Shown in pieces: positions 1 to 6,193 of a DNA stretch of 6,348 bases; the stretch's first letter is position 1, and every line of letters begins with the position of its first letter. Below the pieces are notes generated by a model that worked only from the letters and a program-made list of their open reading frames with translations, did not search any database and was not told the DNA's origin. Source of the DNA: SIG607 sp045614505 (lineage in GTDB: Bacteria > Bacillota > Clostridia > Oscillospirales > Acutalibacteraceae). The DNA lies in assembly GCA_045614505.1 (NCBI GenBank), contig JAZLDA010000026.1, positions 1-6,348 on the forward strand, written 5' to 3'. The translations under genes were made by a program, and so were the position numbers.

Positions 1-165
1 CAAAACTGTCGTCAAAGACTTTGGACTCAGAGCAAAAGTATTTTGTCGCTGACATTAAGTGCCGTTGGAGTATGCCTTTTCATTGTAAGTCAGCAACCCT
101 ATGCAGCGGTATTTGTATTTGCATTTTTGATTATCAAGGCTAAAATGCTGATAAAACGGCAATGA
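1..165 (+). CDS. C-terminal fragment of an unidentified membrane protein (5' end outside window)
   Basis: Frame 1 is open from the first base to a TGA at 163-165 and gives the last 54 residues of a protein that starts to the left of the window. After a polar, basic beginning come two hydrophobic stretches, roughly residues 19-34 (ILSLTLSAVGVCLFIV) and 40-48 (AAVFVFAFLI), separated by a short SQQPY turn. It ends with a basic tail (KAKMLIKRQ). This pattern fits the last one or two membrane helices of an integral membrane protein with a cytoplasmic C-terminus. I do not recognise the family, and the fragment is too short to assign one. Its stop codon lies inside a palindrome that may be an operator for the next gene. 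It could also be a chance open frame, but the hydrophobic pattern and lysine/arginine-rich end argue for a real gene. Confidence 0.4.
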   Translation, partial: QNCRQRLWTQSKSILSLTLSAVGVCLFIVSQQPYAAVFVFAFLIIKAKMLIKRQ

Positions 166-180
166 TACGAAACGTATCAT
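162..180. promoter_or_regulatory. 19-bp palindrome, TetR-type operator-like
   Basis: The sequence ATGATACG-AAA-CGTATCAT is a perfect inverted repeat with 8-bp arms and a 3-bp centre. There is no T-tract after it, so it is not a simple terminator. Length, AT/GC mix and short spacer resemble operators bound by TetR-family repressors. It overlaps the TGA of the upstream fragment and sits about 97 bp before the preferred start of the PAP2 gene, so it could control that gene. No regulator gene is visible in the window. The palindrome is seen directly; the operator role is inferred. Confidence 0.5.
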
Positions 181-261
181 CGATGTGACGGCTAAATTCT
201 TTCATTTTTCATTGCTTTTCCCTAAACTTGTATTCAGGCGAAAGCCAAAATACAAACCAAA

Positions 262-268
262 AGGATGG
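262..268 (+). promoter_or_regulatory. Ribosome binding site deciding the PAP2 start
   Basis: AGGATGG lies 8 nt before the ATG at 277, which is normal spacing. The earlier in-frame ATG at 265 is embedded in this same motif and has no room for a binding site of its own, so 277 is the better start. Confidence 0.6.
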
Positions 269-276
269 CAGAGAAA

Positions 277-927
277 ATGAAAAGAATTAGAAAAAGCTTT
301 ATCGCTTCAATGTGTTTGCTTACAGTGTTTGTGCTATGGACGGTGGCAATTTGCTTTGTGGATTTCCGTGCAATTGGCCCACAAGGTTCATCTGTGGGAT
401 TTGCCGGCATCAATGGTTTTGTCCATAATCTGACGGGCGTGCATTGGGAACTTTATAACATAACGGATTGGCTTGGACTTGTGCCTATCTTTGTGTGTAT
501 GGGATTTGGTACACTTGGACTTGTGCAGTGGATCAAGCGAAAAAGCATACGCAAGGTGGATCACAACATTCTTATTTTGGGCGGGTTTTATATAGTCACG
601 ATTGCCGCCTATTTATTTTTCGAAAGCGTGGTAATCAATTACCGGCCGGTTCTGATAAACGGATATTTGGAAGCATCCTATCCGTCTTCCACAACGGTGC
701 TGGTAATGTGCGTTATGCCTACGGCTATAATGCAATTGGGTAGTCGCATAAAGAACAAAGTGCTCCGTAATATCGTTGCTGTTACAATCATCGTATTTAT
801 AGTCTTTATGGTAATTGGCAGACTTATTTCCGGCGTACATTGGTTCACGGATATTGTGGGCGGTACGTTACTAAGCGCAGGACTTGTAATGCTGTATCGT
901 GCTATTATCGGTTTGGAAGTTGGGTAA
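277..927 (+). CDS. PAP2-superfamily membrane phosphatase-like protein
   Basis: This is a 216-residue integral membrane protein with about six predicted helices (near 10-30, 68-86, 98-120, 136-155, 163-181, 195-213). It carries the three-part signature of the PAP2 (phosphatidic acid phosphatase type 2) superfamily, whose members dephosphorylate lipid phosphates or pyrophosphates at the membrane face. Motif 1 ends in Arg123-Pro124. Motif 2 is YPSSTT (135-140). Motif 3 is Arg182-x5-His188-x3-Asp192, with the nucleophilic His188 and its partner Asp192 intact. Two positions differ from the textbook motifs: the motif-1 lysine is Glu116, and the motif-2 PSGH histidine is threonine (PSST). From memory, PSSTT-type variants are frequent in Clostridia, so this is probably a subfamily trait, not decay. 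The start at 277 is chosen over ATG 265 because of the ribosome binding site. The substrate is unknown. The gene appears monocistronic, closed by the terminator near 1041-1070. Confidence 0.85.
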   Translation: MKRIRKSFIASMCLLTVFVLWTVAICFVDFRAIGPQGSSVGFAGINGFVHNLTGVHWELYNITDWLGLVPIFVCMGFGTLGLVQWIKRKSIRKVDHNILILGGFYIVTIAAYLFFESVVINYRPVLINGYLEASYPSSTTVLVMCVMPTAIMQLGSRIKNKVLRNIVAVTIIVFIVFMVIGRLISGVHWFTDIVGGTLLSAGLVMLYRAIIGLEVG

Positions 928-989
928 ACTATAATTTATCGAATAGATGATATTTGTTTAGAAAAGGGTTTTAGGTTCTCCTAACAAGT

Positions 990-1010
990 GGAAAATGATA
1001 TACATTTTCC
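990..1010. repeat. Inverted repeat / hairpin without T-tract
   Basis: GGAAAATG (990-997) pairs perfectly with CATTTTCC (1003-1010) around a 5-nt loop, and flanking CAAG and CTTG could extend the stem imperfectly. No T-run follows, so it is not a classic terminator. It may be a 3'-end stabilising hairpin of the PAP2 mRNA. Its role is unknown. Confidence 0.45.
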
Positions 1011-1040
1011 CTGCTTGCTACGGTATAAGACAAAATTAAA

Positions 1041-1070
1041 AGATGCACGAAAATTTCGTGCATCTTTTTT
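1041..1070. terminator. Rho-independent terminator after the PAP2 gene
   Basis: AGATGCACGAA (1041-1051) pairs with TTCGTGCATCT (1055-1065) around a 3-nt loop, with T-rich sequence through 1070. The A-run just 5' of the stem gives a T-run on the opposite strand, so it could work in both directions. It separates the PAP2 transcript from the T-box operon. Confidence 0.85.
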
Positions 1071-1115
1071 GCTATCCTTTAGAGTACTGCTCATAGGAGT
1101 CGGTTTATTTTTTTA

Positions 1116-1149
1116 GGGAAAGGGGAATAGGGAGTAGGGAGTAGGGAAA
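1116..1149 (+). repeat. G-rich heptad repeat, possible G-quadruplex
   Basis: Five runs of three or more G occur at 1116-1118, 1122-1125, 1130-1132, 1137-1139 and 1144-1146, separated by 3-4 nt. From 1123 they form tandem 7-bp units of the form GGGARTA. The spacing meets the usual sequence rule for a G-quadruplex on the + strand. It lies only about 15 bp upstream of the -35 box of the T-box promoter. Any function is unknown. Confidence 0.55.
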
Positions 1150-1163
1150 TTTTAAATTTACTG

Positions 1164-1192
1164 TTGACAAATCTAAACAGCAGTGGTATAAT
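1164..1192 (+). promoter_or_regulatory. Strong sigma-A type promoter of the T-box operon
   Basis: A consensus -35 TTGACA (1164-1169), a 17-bp spacer and a consensus -10 TATAAT (1187-1192) preceded by TG at 1184-1185 (extended -10) make a near-ideal housekeeping promoter. Transcription should start around 1198-1200, immediately ahead of the T-box leader. Such a strong promoter fits control by attenuation in the leader and not by initiation. Confidence 0.92.
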
Positions 1193-1198
1193 TACTTC

Positions 1199-1464
1199 AA
1201 ATTTTTAAATGCGATGAAGGAATTATTCTTTATTTGTGCAGGTTTTAAGAGAGTTGACGGATGGTGTGAGTCAATACGGCAGAATAAAGTAAGTCTCGTT
1301 CCGGAGCAGAACTGCTGAAAGTTAAGTAAGCGGTTACGGCGTGCCCCGTTATCATGGCGAAAGGCTTGTTTGAGCCTTACTGAGAGACTGTTTTTTGACA
1401 GTAATTAGGGTGGTACCGCGAATATATTTCGTCCCTGAAACTATTATAGTTTCAGGGACTTTTT
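1199..1464 (+). promoter_or_regulatory. T-box riboswitch leader, probably tRNA-Leu responsive
   Basis: The leader has the conserved T-box elements in order. These are GATGAAGGAA at the base of Stem I (1213-1222), AGAGAG (1248-1253), and an apical helix TTGAC/GTCAA around the GGATGGTGTGA loop (1254-1274). The Stem I 3' side (1284-1306) contains TAAGTCTCGTTCCGGAG, followed by central hairpins, one with stem AAGGCT/AGCCTT at 1361-1378. The T-box AGGGTGGTACCGCG is at 1407-1420 and CGTCCCT at 1430-1436. GGAA (1219-1222) pairs with TTCC (1299-1302) and CTTTAT (1228-1233) with ATAAAG (1284-1289), which brackets the specifier loop. The best specifier reading is CTC (1295-1297, Leu), followed by a purine. 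A one-base shift gives TCT (Ser). The acceptor-binding bulge TGGT (1411-1414) expects a tRNA ending ACCA, which fits tRNA-Leu (discriminator A) and not tRNA-Ser (discriminator G). Uncharged tRNA would stabilise AGGG/CCCT antiterminator pairing and let transcription enter the operon. Identity as a T-box is very sure; the amino acid is less so. Confidence 0.95.
1431..1464 (+). terminator. Conditional terminator of the T-box
   Basis: A perfect 13-bp stem, GTCCCTGAAACTA (1431-1443) with TAGTTTCAGGGAC (1447-1459), has a 3-nt loop and is followed by TTTTT (1460-1464). Its 5' arm contains the CCCT that alternatively pairs with AGGG of the T-box, which is the switch between termination and read-through. 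Confidence 0.93.
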
Positions 1465-1472
1465 ATTGTGAG

Positions 1473-1480
1473 AAAGGAAG
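1473..1480 (+). promoter_or_regulatory. Ribosome binding site deciding the LeuA-like start
   Basis: AAAGGAAG lies 8 nt before ATG 1489. An in-frame GTG at 1468 precedes this site, so it cannot be served by it and is rejected as the start. Confidence 0.8.
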
Positions 1481-1488
1481 AATTTGTT

Positions 1489-2877
1489 ATGAGTAAAATC
1501 AGAATTGCCGACACAACACTTTGCAGTGAGGAAGTTAGCTACAGCTTCAAAGAAAAAATCGAGATAGCAAGACAGCTTGAAAACCTTAATGTTGATATTA
1601 TTGAGCTTTCCGCTATAGTTAACGCAAGAACTGATATACTGCTTGTTAAAACAATTGCTTCTTTTGTAAAAAACAGCGTTATTTCGGTTTGCGGTGGTAT
1701 GACTCAGGAGAGCATTGATAATGCTGCTGCGGCTCTCATCGGTGCAAAGAAGGGAAGAATAAGAATTGAGCTTCCCGTTTCTCCCGTTGGTATGGAATAT
1801 GTTTGCCACAAAAAGCCTGATAAAATGATTCCTTTTATCGATTCTCTGGTTTCTGCCGCAAAGGAGAAGATAGAGGATGTTGAATTTTGCGCTATTGATG
1901 CCACCCGTGCAGAGGGCGACTTCCTTATTAACGCAATAAATGCCGCAATAGAAGCAGGGGCAACCGCTGTCTCTCTTTATGACAGCGCCGCAGAAACAAT
2001 GATGCCTGATGAGTTTGCCTCTTTTGCCGCAGAGATTTGCGAAAAAATAGGCGATAAAGCACAGGTAGGCGTTTTCTGTGACAACAAGAACGGTATGGCT
2101 ATTGCTGATGCTATTCTTGCAGTAAGAAGCGGTGTTACAACTGTAAAAACCGCAGTGGGAACTAATGCAGTACCTCTTGAGGTATTTGCGGAAATGGTTA
2201 ACAACTGCGGCAATTCCTTCGGATTCGAGACCAGTATTAATTACACTCAGCTTCACCGCATAATAAAACAAATTAACTGGGTTGCTGATAACTCTAAGAG
2301 CGGTAAGGCTTCTGTGGTGAGCAATGATACTGTTGAAAACGGAATCACCCTTAACGCTAATGACACACGCGAAACTGTTATGACTGCTGTATTAAAGCTT
2401 GGTTATGACCTCTCTGAAGAGGACAGCAGTAAGGTTTACGAGGAATTCACACGTGTTGCAGAAAAGAAAACAGTAGGCGCAAAAGAGCTTGACGCAATTG
2501 TTGCCAGTGTTGCTCTTCAGGTTCCCGCAACCTATAAACTTATAAGCTATGTTATTAATAACGGTAACATTATTTCTACAAGCGCACAGATTGCTCTGGA
2601 AAAGGAGGGCAAGACCTATCAGGGAGTTTCTATCGGTGACGGCCCCATTGATGCCGCTTTCCTTGCCATTGAGCAGATAATCGGTACACATTTCGAGCTT
2701 GACGATTTCCAGATTCAGTCTGTTACAGAGGGCAAAGAGGCTATGGGTAGCGCTCTTGTAAAGCTTCGTGCAAACGGCAAGCTTTATTCCGGCAACGGCA
2801 TCTCCACTGACATTATCGGCGCAAGTATAAGAGCGTATCTCAGTGCAGTAAACAAGATTGTTTACGAGGAGGCGTAA
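1489..2877 (+). CDS. LeuA-like (isopropylmalate synthase family) protein with altered active site and intact regulatory domain
   Basis: The protein has 462 residues. Residues 1-265 form a DRE-TIM metallolyase-type barrel (HMGL-like) related to 2-isopropylmalate synthase, homocitrate synthase and NifV. About 266-340 match the LeuA linker subdomains. About 345-460 are a LeuA_dimer allosteric domain with GDGPIDAA (383-390) and a DIIGASxRAYLSAVNK ending. The catalytic signatures are eroded. The usual DTTLRDGEQ is DTTLCSEEV (8-16), so the arginine is Cys12. The metal-binding HxH is Phe196-Cys-Asp198. The GxGERxGN segment is replaced by AVGTN (222-226). Asp8, IEL (38-40) and DATR (137-140) remain. 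It is therefore either a pseudoenzyme, perhaps a leucine-sensing or scaffold subunit, or an enzyme with changed chemistry; normal isopropylmalate synthase activity is unlikely. It is first in the T-box operon and 4 nt from the next gene. Family is sure; function is not. Confidence 0.9.
   Translation: MSKIRIADTTLCSEEVSYSFKEKIEIARQLENLNVDIIELSAIVNARTDILLVKTIASFVKNSVISVCGGMTQESIDNAAAALIGAKKGRIRIELPVSPVGMEYVCHKKPDKMIPFIDSLVSAAKEKIEDVEFCAIDATRAEGDFLINAINAAIEAGATAVSLYDSAAETMMPDEFASFAAEICEKIGDKAQVGVFCDNKNGMAIADAILAVRSGVTTVKTAVGTNAVPLEVFAEMVNNCGNSFGFETSINYTQLHRIIKQINWVADNSKSGKASVVSNDTVENGITLNANDTRETVMTAVLKLGYDLSEEDSSKVYEEFTRVAEKKTVGAKELDAIVASVALQVPATYKLISYVINNGNIISTSAQIALEKEGKTYQGVSIGDGPIDAAFLAIEQIIGTHFELDDFQIQSVTEGKEAMGSALVKLRANGKLYSGNGISTDIIGASIRAYLSAVNKIVYEEA
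2866..2872 (+). promoter_or_regulatory. Ribosome binding site inside the end of the LeuA-like gene
   Basis: GAGGAGG ends 9 nt before ATG 2882 and lies within the last codons of the upstream gene. It favours ATG 2882 over the in-frame TTG at 2858, which sits upstream of it, and indicates coupled translation. Confidence 0.85.
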
Positions 2878-2881
2878 AAAA

Positions 2882-5383
2882 ATGAAATTTTCTTTTTCTA
2901 CTAAAGGCTGGCATAATATATCCTTTGATGAATTTTGTGATATAGCAACTGATCTTAAGTTTGAGGGTATTGAGCTTCATAATATCTATAATCCTTTGTT
3001 TACCGCAAAGGAAGGCGCATTCCACGATTATACCGCCGCCGCAACGGTCAGAAAGCTGTATGAAAAGAAACTTTCCATTCCTTGTATTGATACTATCTGC
3101 AATATAGGAAATACAGATGAAAAAGAAACCTGTATTACGGAAATTGAAAAGTGCATTGCAATTGCAAATAATCTTCACATTCCCTTTGTCAGACTTCACG
3201 CAGGACTCAGTGACAATGTGACCGCTTCCACCGATACAGTTATCGGCATTATCGAAAGTACTCTTAGTAAGGCAGAGGAAAAAGGGATAACACTGCTTCT
3301 GGAAACCTCGGGTATTTTTTCAAACACCGAGCTTCTCAGAGATGTTCTTGAGCGCTTTGCAAGTGACAGTCTGGCGGCACTTCTTGATATGTACTCCGCT
3401 TTCTTTGTGGGTAAAGAGGATGCCGAGCAGATTATCAAAAATCTTGGCGCTTACGTAAGACACGTTCATATCCGCGATGCGCAAAAAATTGACGGACAGT
3501 ATGAGCCCTGCCTTATAGGTGAGGGTGAACTGCCCATTGATGATATGATGTTGGCACTCAGAAGTGTTAACTATGATGGTTATTTCTCCCTTATCTGGGA
3601 CCCGAAATGGTGCGAAGAGCTTAACGATATGGAAATTATTTTTTCACAGTTCGTTAACTTTATGAAGCAGTACGGCGATACCTCTAAAAACGAATCCACC
3701 CTTTACTATAATAAGTCTCATACGGGCAAGTTCGTTTGGAAAAAGGATTTGCTTATTGACCTTACGTTCCCTCAGGTGCTTGATAAAATGGTTGAGGAAT
3801 TCCCCGACCAGTATGCCTTTAAGTACACTACTCTTGATTACACAAGAACTTACAGCCAGTTCAGAGACGATGTTGACACCTTTGCCCGCGCTCTTATTGC
3901 TATGGGTGTAAAAGCCGGTACAAAGGTGGCTGTTTGGGCTTCCAATGTACCTCAGTGGTATATCTCTTTCTGGGCGGCTACTAAAATCGGCGCAATTCTT
4001 GTTACGGTTAATACAGCTTATAAAATTCATGAAGCTGAATATCTTTTAAAACAGTCAGACACTCACACTCTGGTTATGACAGAGGGCAGTAAGGATACAA
4101 ATTACGGTGACATAATTGCCCGTCTTTGTCCCGAGCTCGATACAATGAAATCGGGTCAGGCACTTCACAGCAAAAAACTTCCTTTTTTGCGTAATGTTAT
4201 TACCGTTGGCTTTAAGCAGAAAGGCTGTATGATCTGGAATGAGGCTGTTGCACGTGCAGGTGAAGTAAATATCAGTGAGGTGCACAGAATGGCTGCCGCT
4301 GTTGACAAGGACGATGTATGTAATATGCAGTACACCTCCGGTACAACAGGCTTCCCCAAGGGAGTTATGCTGACCCATTATAATGTTGTTAATAACGGCA
4401 AGTATATCGGCGACCATATGGATTTATCCACCGCCGACAGAATGATGATACAAGTGCCTATGTTCCATTGCTTTGGTATGGTGCTTTCTATGACAGCATC
4501 AATGACCCACGGTACAACTATGTATCCTATGCCGTACTTCTCACCGAAACCATCCCTTGCCTGCGTTCATAATGAGCATATTACCGCCTTTAACGGTGTA
4601 CCTACTATGTTCATTGCTATGATGCAACACCCCGATTTCGGAAAGACAGATTTCTCATATATGCGTGTTGGCATTATGGCAGGCTCTAACTGTCCTGCTG
4701 ACCTTATGAAAAAGGCTACGGAAGTAATGAATATGAAGGAAATCGTTTCTGTTTACGGACAGACCGAGGCTTCCCCGGGCTGTACCATGAGCAGTTGGTA
4801 CGATTCTCTGGAAGTGAGAACCGAAACGGTAGGTAGTGCCTTTGCAAATGTTGAATGTAAAATTATCGACCCCGAAACAGGGGAAGACTGTCCCGACGGA
4901 GTAAACGGAGAATTTGTTGCACGCGGTTACAACATTATGAAGGGTTATTACAAAATGCCAAAGGCTACCGCCGCCGCTATTGACAAGGACGGCTGGCTCC
5001 ACACGGGAGACCTCGCCTTAAAAAGACCTGACGGCAACTATCTTATTACAGGACGCCTTAAGGATATGATTATCAGAGGCGGAGAGAATATTTATCCCAA
5101 GGAAATCGAAGAATTTATCTTTACAAATCCAAAGGTAAGCGATGTTCAGGTTATCGGTGTTCCAGATAAGCAGTACGGCGAGGAGATTATGGCTTGCATT
5201 ATCCTTAAAGAGGGCGAGACTATGACCGAAGAGGAAATTAAAGGTTATATTGCCGCTAATATGGCGCGCCACAAGGTTCCCCGTTATATTGACTTTGTTG
5301 ATAAATTCCCCATGAATGCGGCAGGCAAGATTCTCAAATATAAAATGAGGGAAGATGCCGCAAAGAAATTAGGTCTTGAATAA
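2882..5383 (+). CDS. Fusion: sugar-phosphate isomerase/epimerase-like TIM barrel + acyl-CoA synthetase (AMP-binding)
   Basis: The protein has 833 residues with two parts. Residues 1 to about 265 are an AP-endonuclease-2/xylose-isomerase-like barrel: LLLETS (Glu141), LLDM (Asp169), VRHVHIRD (His194/His196) and GEGELP (213-218). The expected closing metal ligand, usually Glu in a GYxSLEW-type motif, is Ile238 (GYFSLIW), and the usual histidine after Asp169 is absent. A ~20-residue linker follows. Residues about 285-833 form a full ANL-superfamily acyl-CoA synthetase: P-loop YTSGTTGFPKG (484-494), YGQTEAS (625-631), GWLHTGD (704-710), GRLKDMIIRGGENIYPKEIE (724-743) and catalytic Lys816 in NAAGKILKYK. 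This half should activate a carboxylic acid with ATP to an acyl-AMP and then a CoA thioester; sequence resembles FadD/YngI-type medium- or long-chain synthetases, but the substrate cannot be read. The protein is probably cytoplasmic, as no signal peptide is seen. The frame is continuous, so the fusion is real unless there is a sequencing error in the linker. Confidence 0.92.
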   Translation: MKFSFSTKGWHNISFDEFCDIATDLKFEGIELHNIYNPLFTAKEGAFHDYTAAATVRKLYEKKLSIPCIDTICNIGNTDEKETCITEIEKCIAIANNLHIPFVRLHAGLSDNVTASTDTVIGIIESTLSKAEEKGITLLLETSGIFSNTELLRDVLERFASDSLAALLDMYSAFFVGKEDAEQIIKNLGAYVRHVHIRDAQKIDGQYEPCLIGEGELPIDDMMLALRSVNYDGYFSLIWDPKWCEELNDMEIIFSQFVNFMKQYGDTSKNESTLYYNKSHTGKFVWKKDLLIDLTFPQVLDKMVEEFPDQYAFKYTTLDYTRTYSQFRDDVDTFARALIAMGVKAGTKVAVWASNVPQWYISFWAATKIGAILVTVNTAYKIHEAEYLLKQSDTHTLVMTEGSKDTNYGDIIARLCPELDTMKSGQALHSKKLPFLRNVITVGFKQKGCMIWNEAVARAGEVNISEVHRMAAAVDKDDVCNMQYTSGTTGFPKGVMLTHYNVVNNGKYIGDHMDLSTADRMMIQVPMFHCFGMVLSMTASMTHGTTMYPMPYFSPKPSLACVHNEHITAFNGVPTMFIAMMQHPDFGKTDFSYMRVGIMAGSNCPADLMKKATEVMNMKEIVSVYGQTEASPGCTMSSWYDSLEVRTETVGSAFANVECKIIDPETGEDCPDGVNGEFVARGYNIMKGYYKMPKATAAAIDKDGWLHTGDLALKRPDGNYLITGRLKDMIIRGGENIYPKEIEEFIFTNPKVSDVQVIGVPDKQYGEEIMACIILKEGETMTEEEIKGYIAANMARHKVPRYIDFVDKFPMNAAGKILKYKMREDAAKKLGLE

Positions 5384-6189
5384 TGGTAGAAAATAAGTTT
5401 TATACTGTGGACTCCCACTGTCATATTTATCCCGAAAAAATTGCTCAAAAGGCAGTGGCAGGTACCGATAAATTTTACAATACTACTGCTTCGGGAACGG
5501 GCATTGTCAGTGACCTTCTTGAAAAGGGAGAAAAGGCAGGTATTGACCATTTTATAGTTCAGTCTGTTGCTACAACCCCGAAACAAGTAAAAAGTATTAA
5601 TGAATTTATCGCCGGATGCGTTGGAAAATCACAAGGAAAATTAACCGGACTTGGCACACTTCACCCCGACAGTGAGGATATAAAGGGTGACGTTAAACAT
5701 CTTATTGAGCTGGGACTTAAAGGTGTAAAGCTTCATCCCGATATACAGCAGTTTCAGTGCGATAATTCTGACTGTATGAAAATTTACGAGCTATGCGAGG
5801 AGAACGGTCTTGTACTCCTTATGCATACTGGCGACTACCGATACGACTATTCCAACCCCAACCGTGTGATTCCCATTCTTAAGAGGTTTAGAAATCTCAC
5901 TTTCATAGGCGCTCATCTTGCCGGCTGGTCGGTATGGGATGAGGCTTATGAGAAACTTTCTGAATTTCCTAATTTGTATGTGGACTGTTCCTCCTGCTTC
6001 GGATTTTTTCCAAAAGATAAGCTCTTTGCACTTATGAAGAATTATGGGGCTGACCGAATTCTATTTGGTACAGATTATCCTATGTGGGCGCCCGAAAAGG
6101 AAATGGAAATCTTTATGTCTTTGGATTTTTCAAATGAAGAAAGAGAAAAAATGCTGGGACTTAATGCAAAAAGAATATTTGATTTATAA
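5383..6189 (+). CDS. Amidohydrolase-2 family metal-dependent hydrolase/decarboxylase
   Basis: This 268-residue cytoplasmic TIM-barrel protein belongs to the amidohydrolase_2 (ACMSD-like) family, whose members hydrolyse C-N or lactone bonds or decarboxylate acids at a metal centre. All expected ligands are visible: HxH in VDSHCH (His12, His14), His148 in MHTGD, His178 in GAHLAGW and Asp231 in FGTDYPMW. The strand-four region has VKLHPD (115-120). Length is normal for the family and nothing is missing, so it is probably active. The ATG at 5383 overlaps the TAA of the preceding gene (TAATG), with only a modest AGG at 5371-5373 as binding site, so translation is probably coupled to the fusion gene. 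It is the last gene of the operon, ahead of the terminator at 6194. The reaction and substrate cannot be deduced. Its company with a CoA ligase suggests acting on the acid before or after activation, which is inference only. Confidence 0.92.
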   Translation: MVENKFYTVDSHCHIYPEKIAQKAVAGTDKFYNTTASGTGIVSDLLEKGEKAGIDHFIVQSVATTPKQVKSINEFIAGCVGKSQGKLTGLGTLHPDSEDIKGDVKHLIELGLKGVKLHPDIQQFQCDNSDCMKIYELCEENGLVLLMHTGDYRYDYSNPNRVIPILKRFRNLTFIGAHLAGWSVWDEAYEKLSEFPNLYVDCSSCFGFFPKDKLFALMKNYGADRILFGTDYPMWAPEKEMEIFMSLDFSNEEREKMLGLNAKRIFDL

Positions 6190-6193
6190 AAAT

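Noticed and set aside
265..276. ATG 265 as the PAP2 start
   Set aside because: It is embedded in the AGGATGG ribosome binding motif itself; ATG 277 has correct spacing and a typical basic N-terminus.
468..743. Alternative + strand frame inside the PAP2 gene
   Set aside because: It is nested in a gene with clear family motifs, has low-complexity composition and has no ribosome binding site.
1116..1149. CRISPR-like array
   Set aside because: Units are only 7 bp with no unique spacers, so this is a simple tandem repeat.
1294..1296. UCU (serine) as the T-box specifier
   Set aside because: The UGGU acceptor bulge does not match the G discriminator of tRNA-Ser, and the following base is not a purine. 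CUC/Leu is preferred.
1468..1488. GTG 1468 as the LeuA-like start
   Set aside because: It lies upstream of the ribosome binding site and directly after the terminator T-run; ATG 1489 fits the site and the family N-terminus.
1444..2271. Long open frame (275 codons) on the minus strand
   Set aside because: It lies antisense across the T-box terminator and the LeuA-like gene, is Cys/Asn/Ser-rich with no recognisable domain, and has no promoter or ribosome binding site. It is a shadow of the real gene.
1489..2877. Naming the first gene leuA
   Set aside because: The key catalytic motifs of isopropylmalate synthase are missing, so the symbol would imply an activity the sequence does not support.
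2858..2881. TTG 2858 as the fusion gene start
   Set aside because: It precedes the GAGGAGG site and would add a basic peptide unlike the barrel family; ATG 2882 is correctly spaced.
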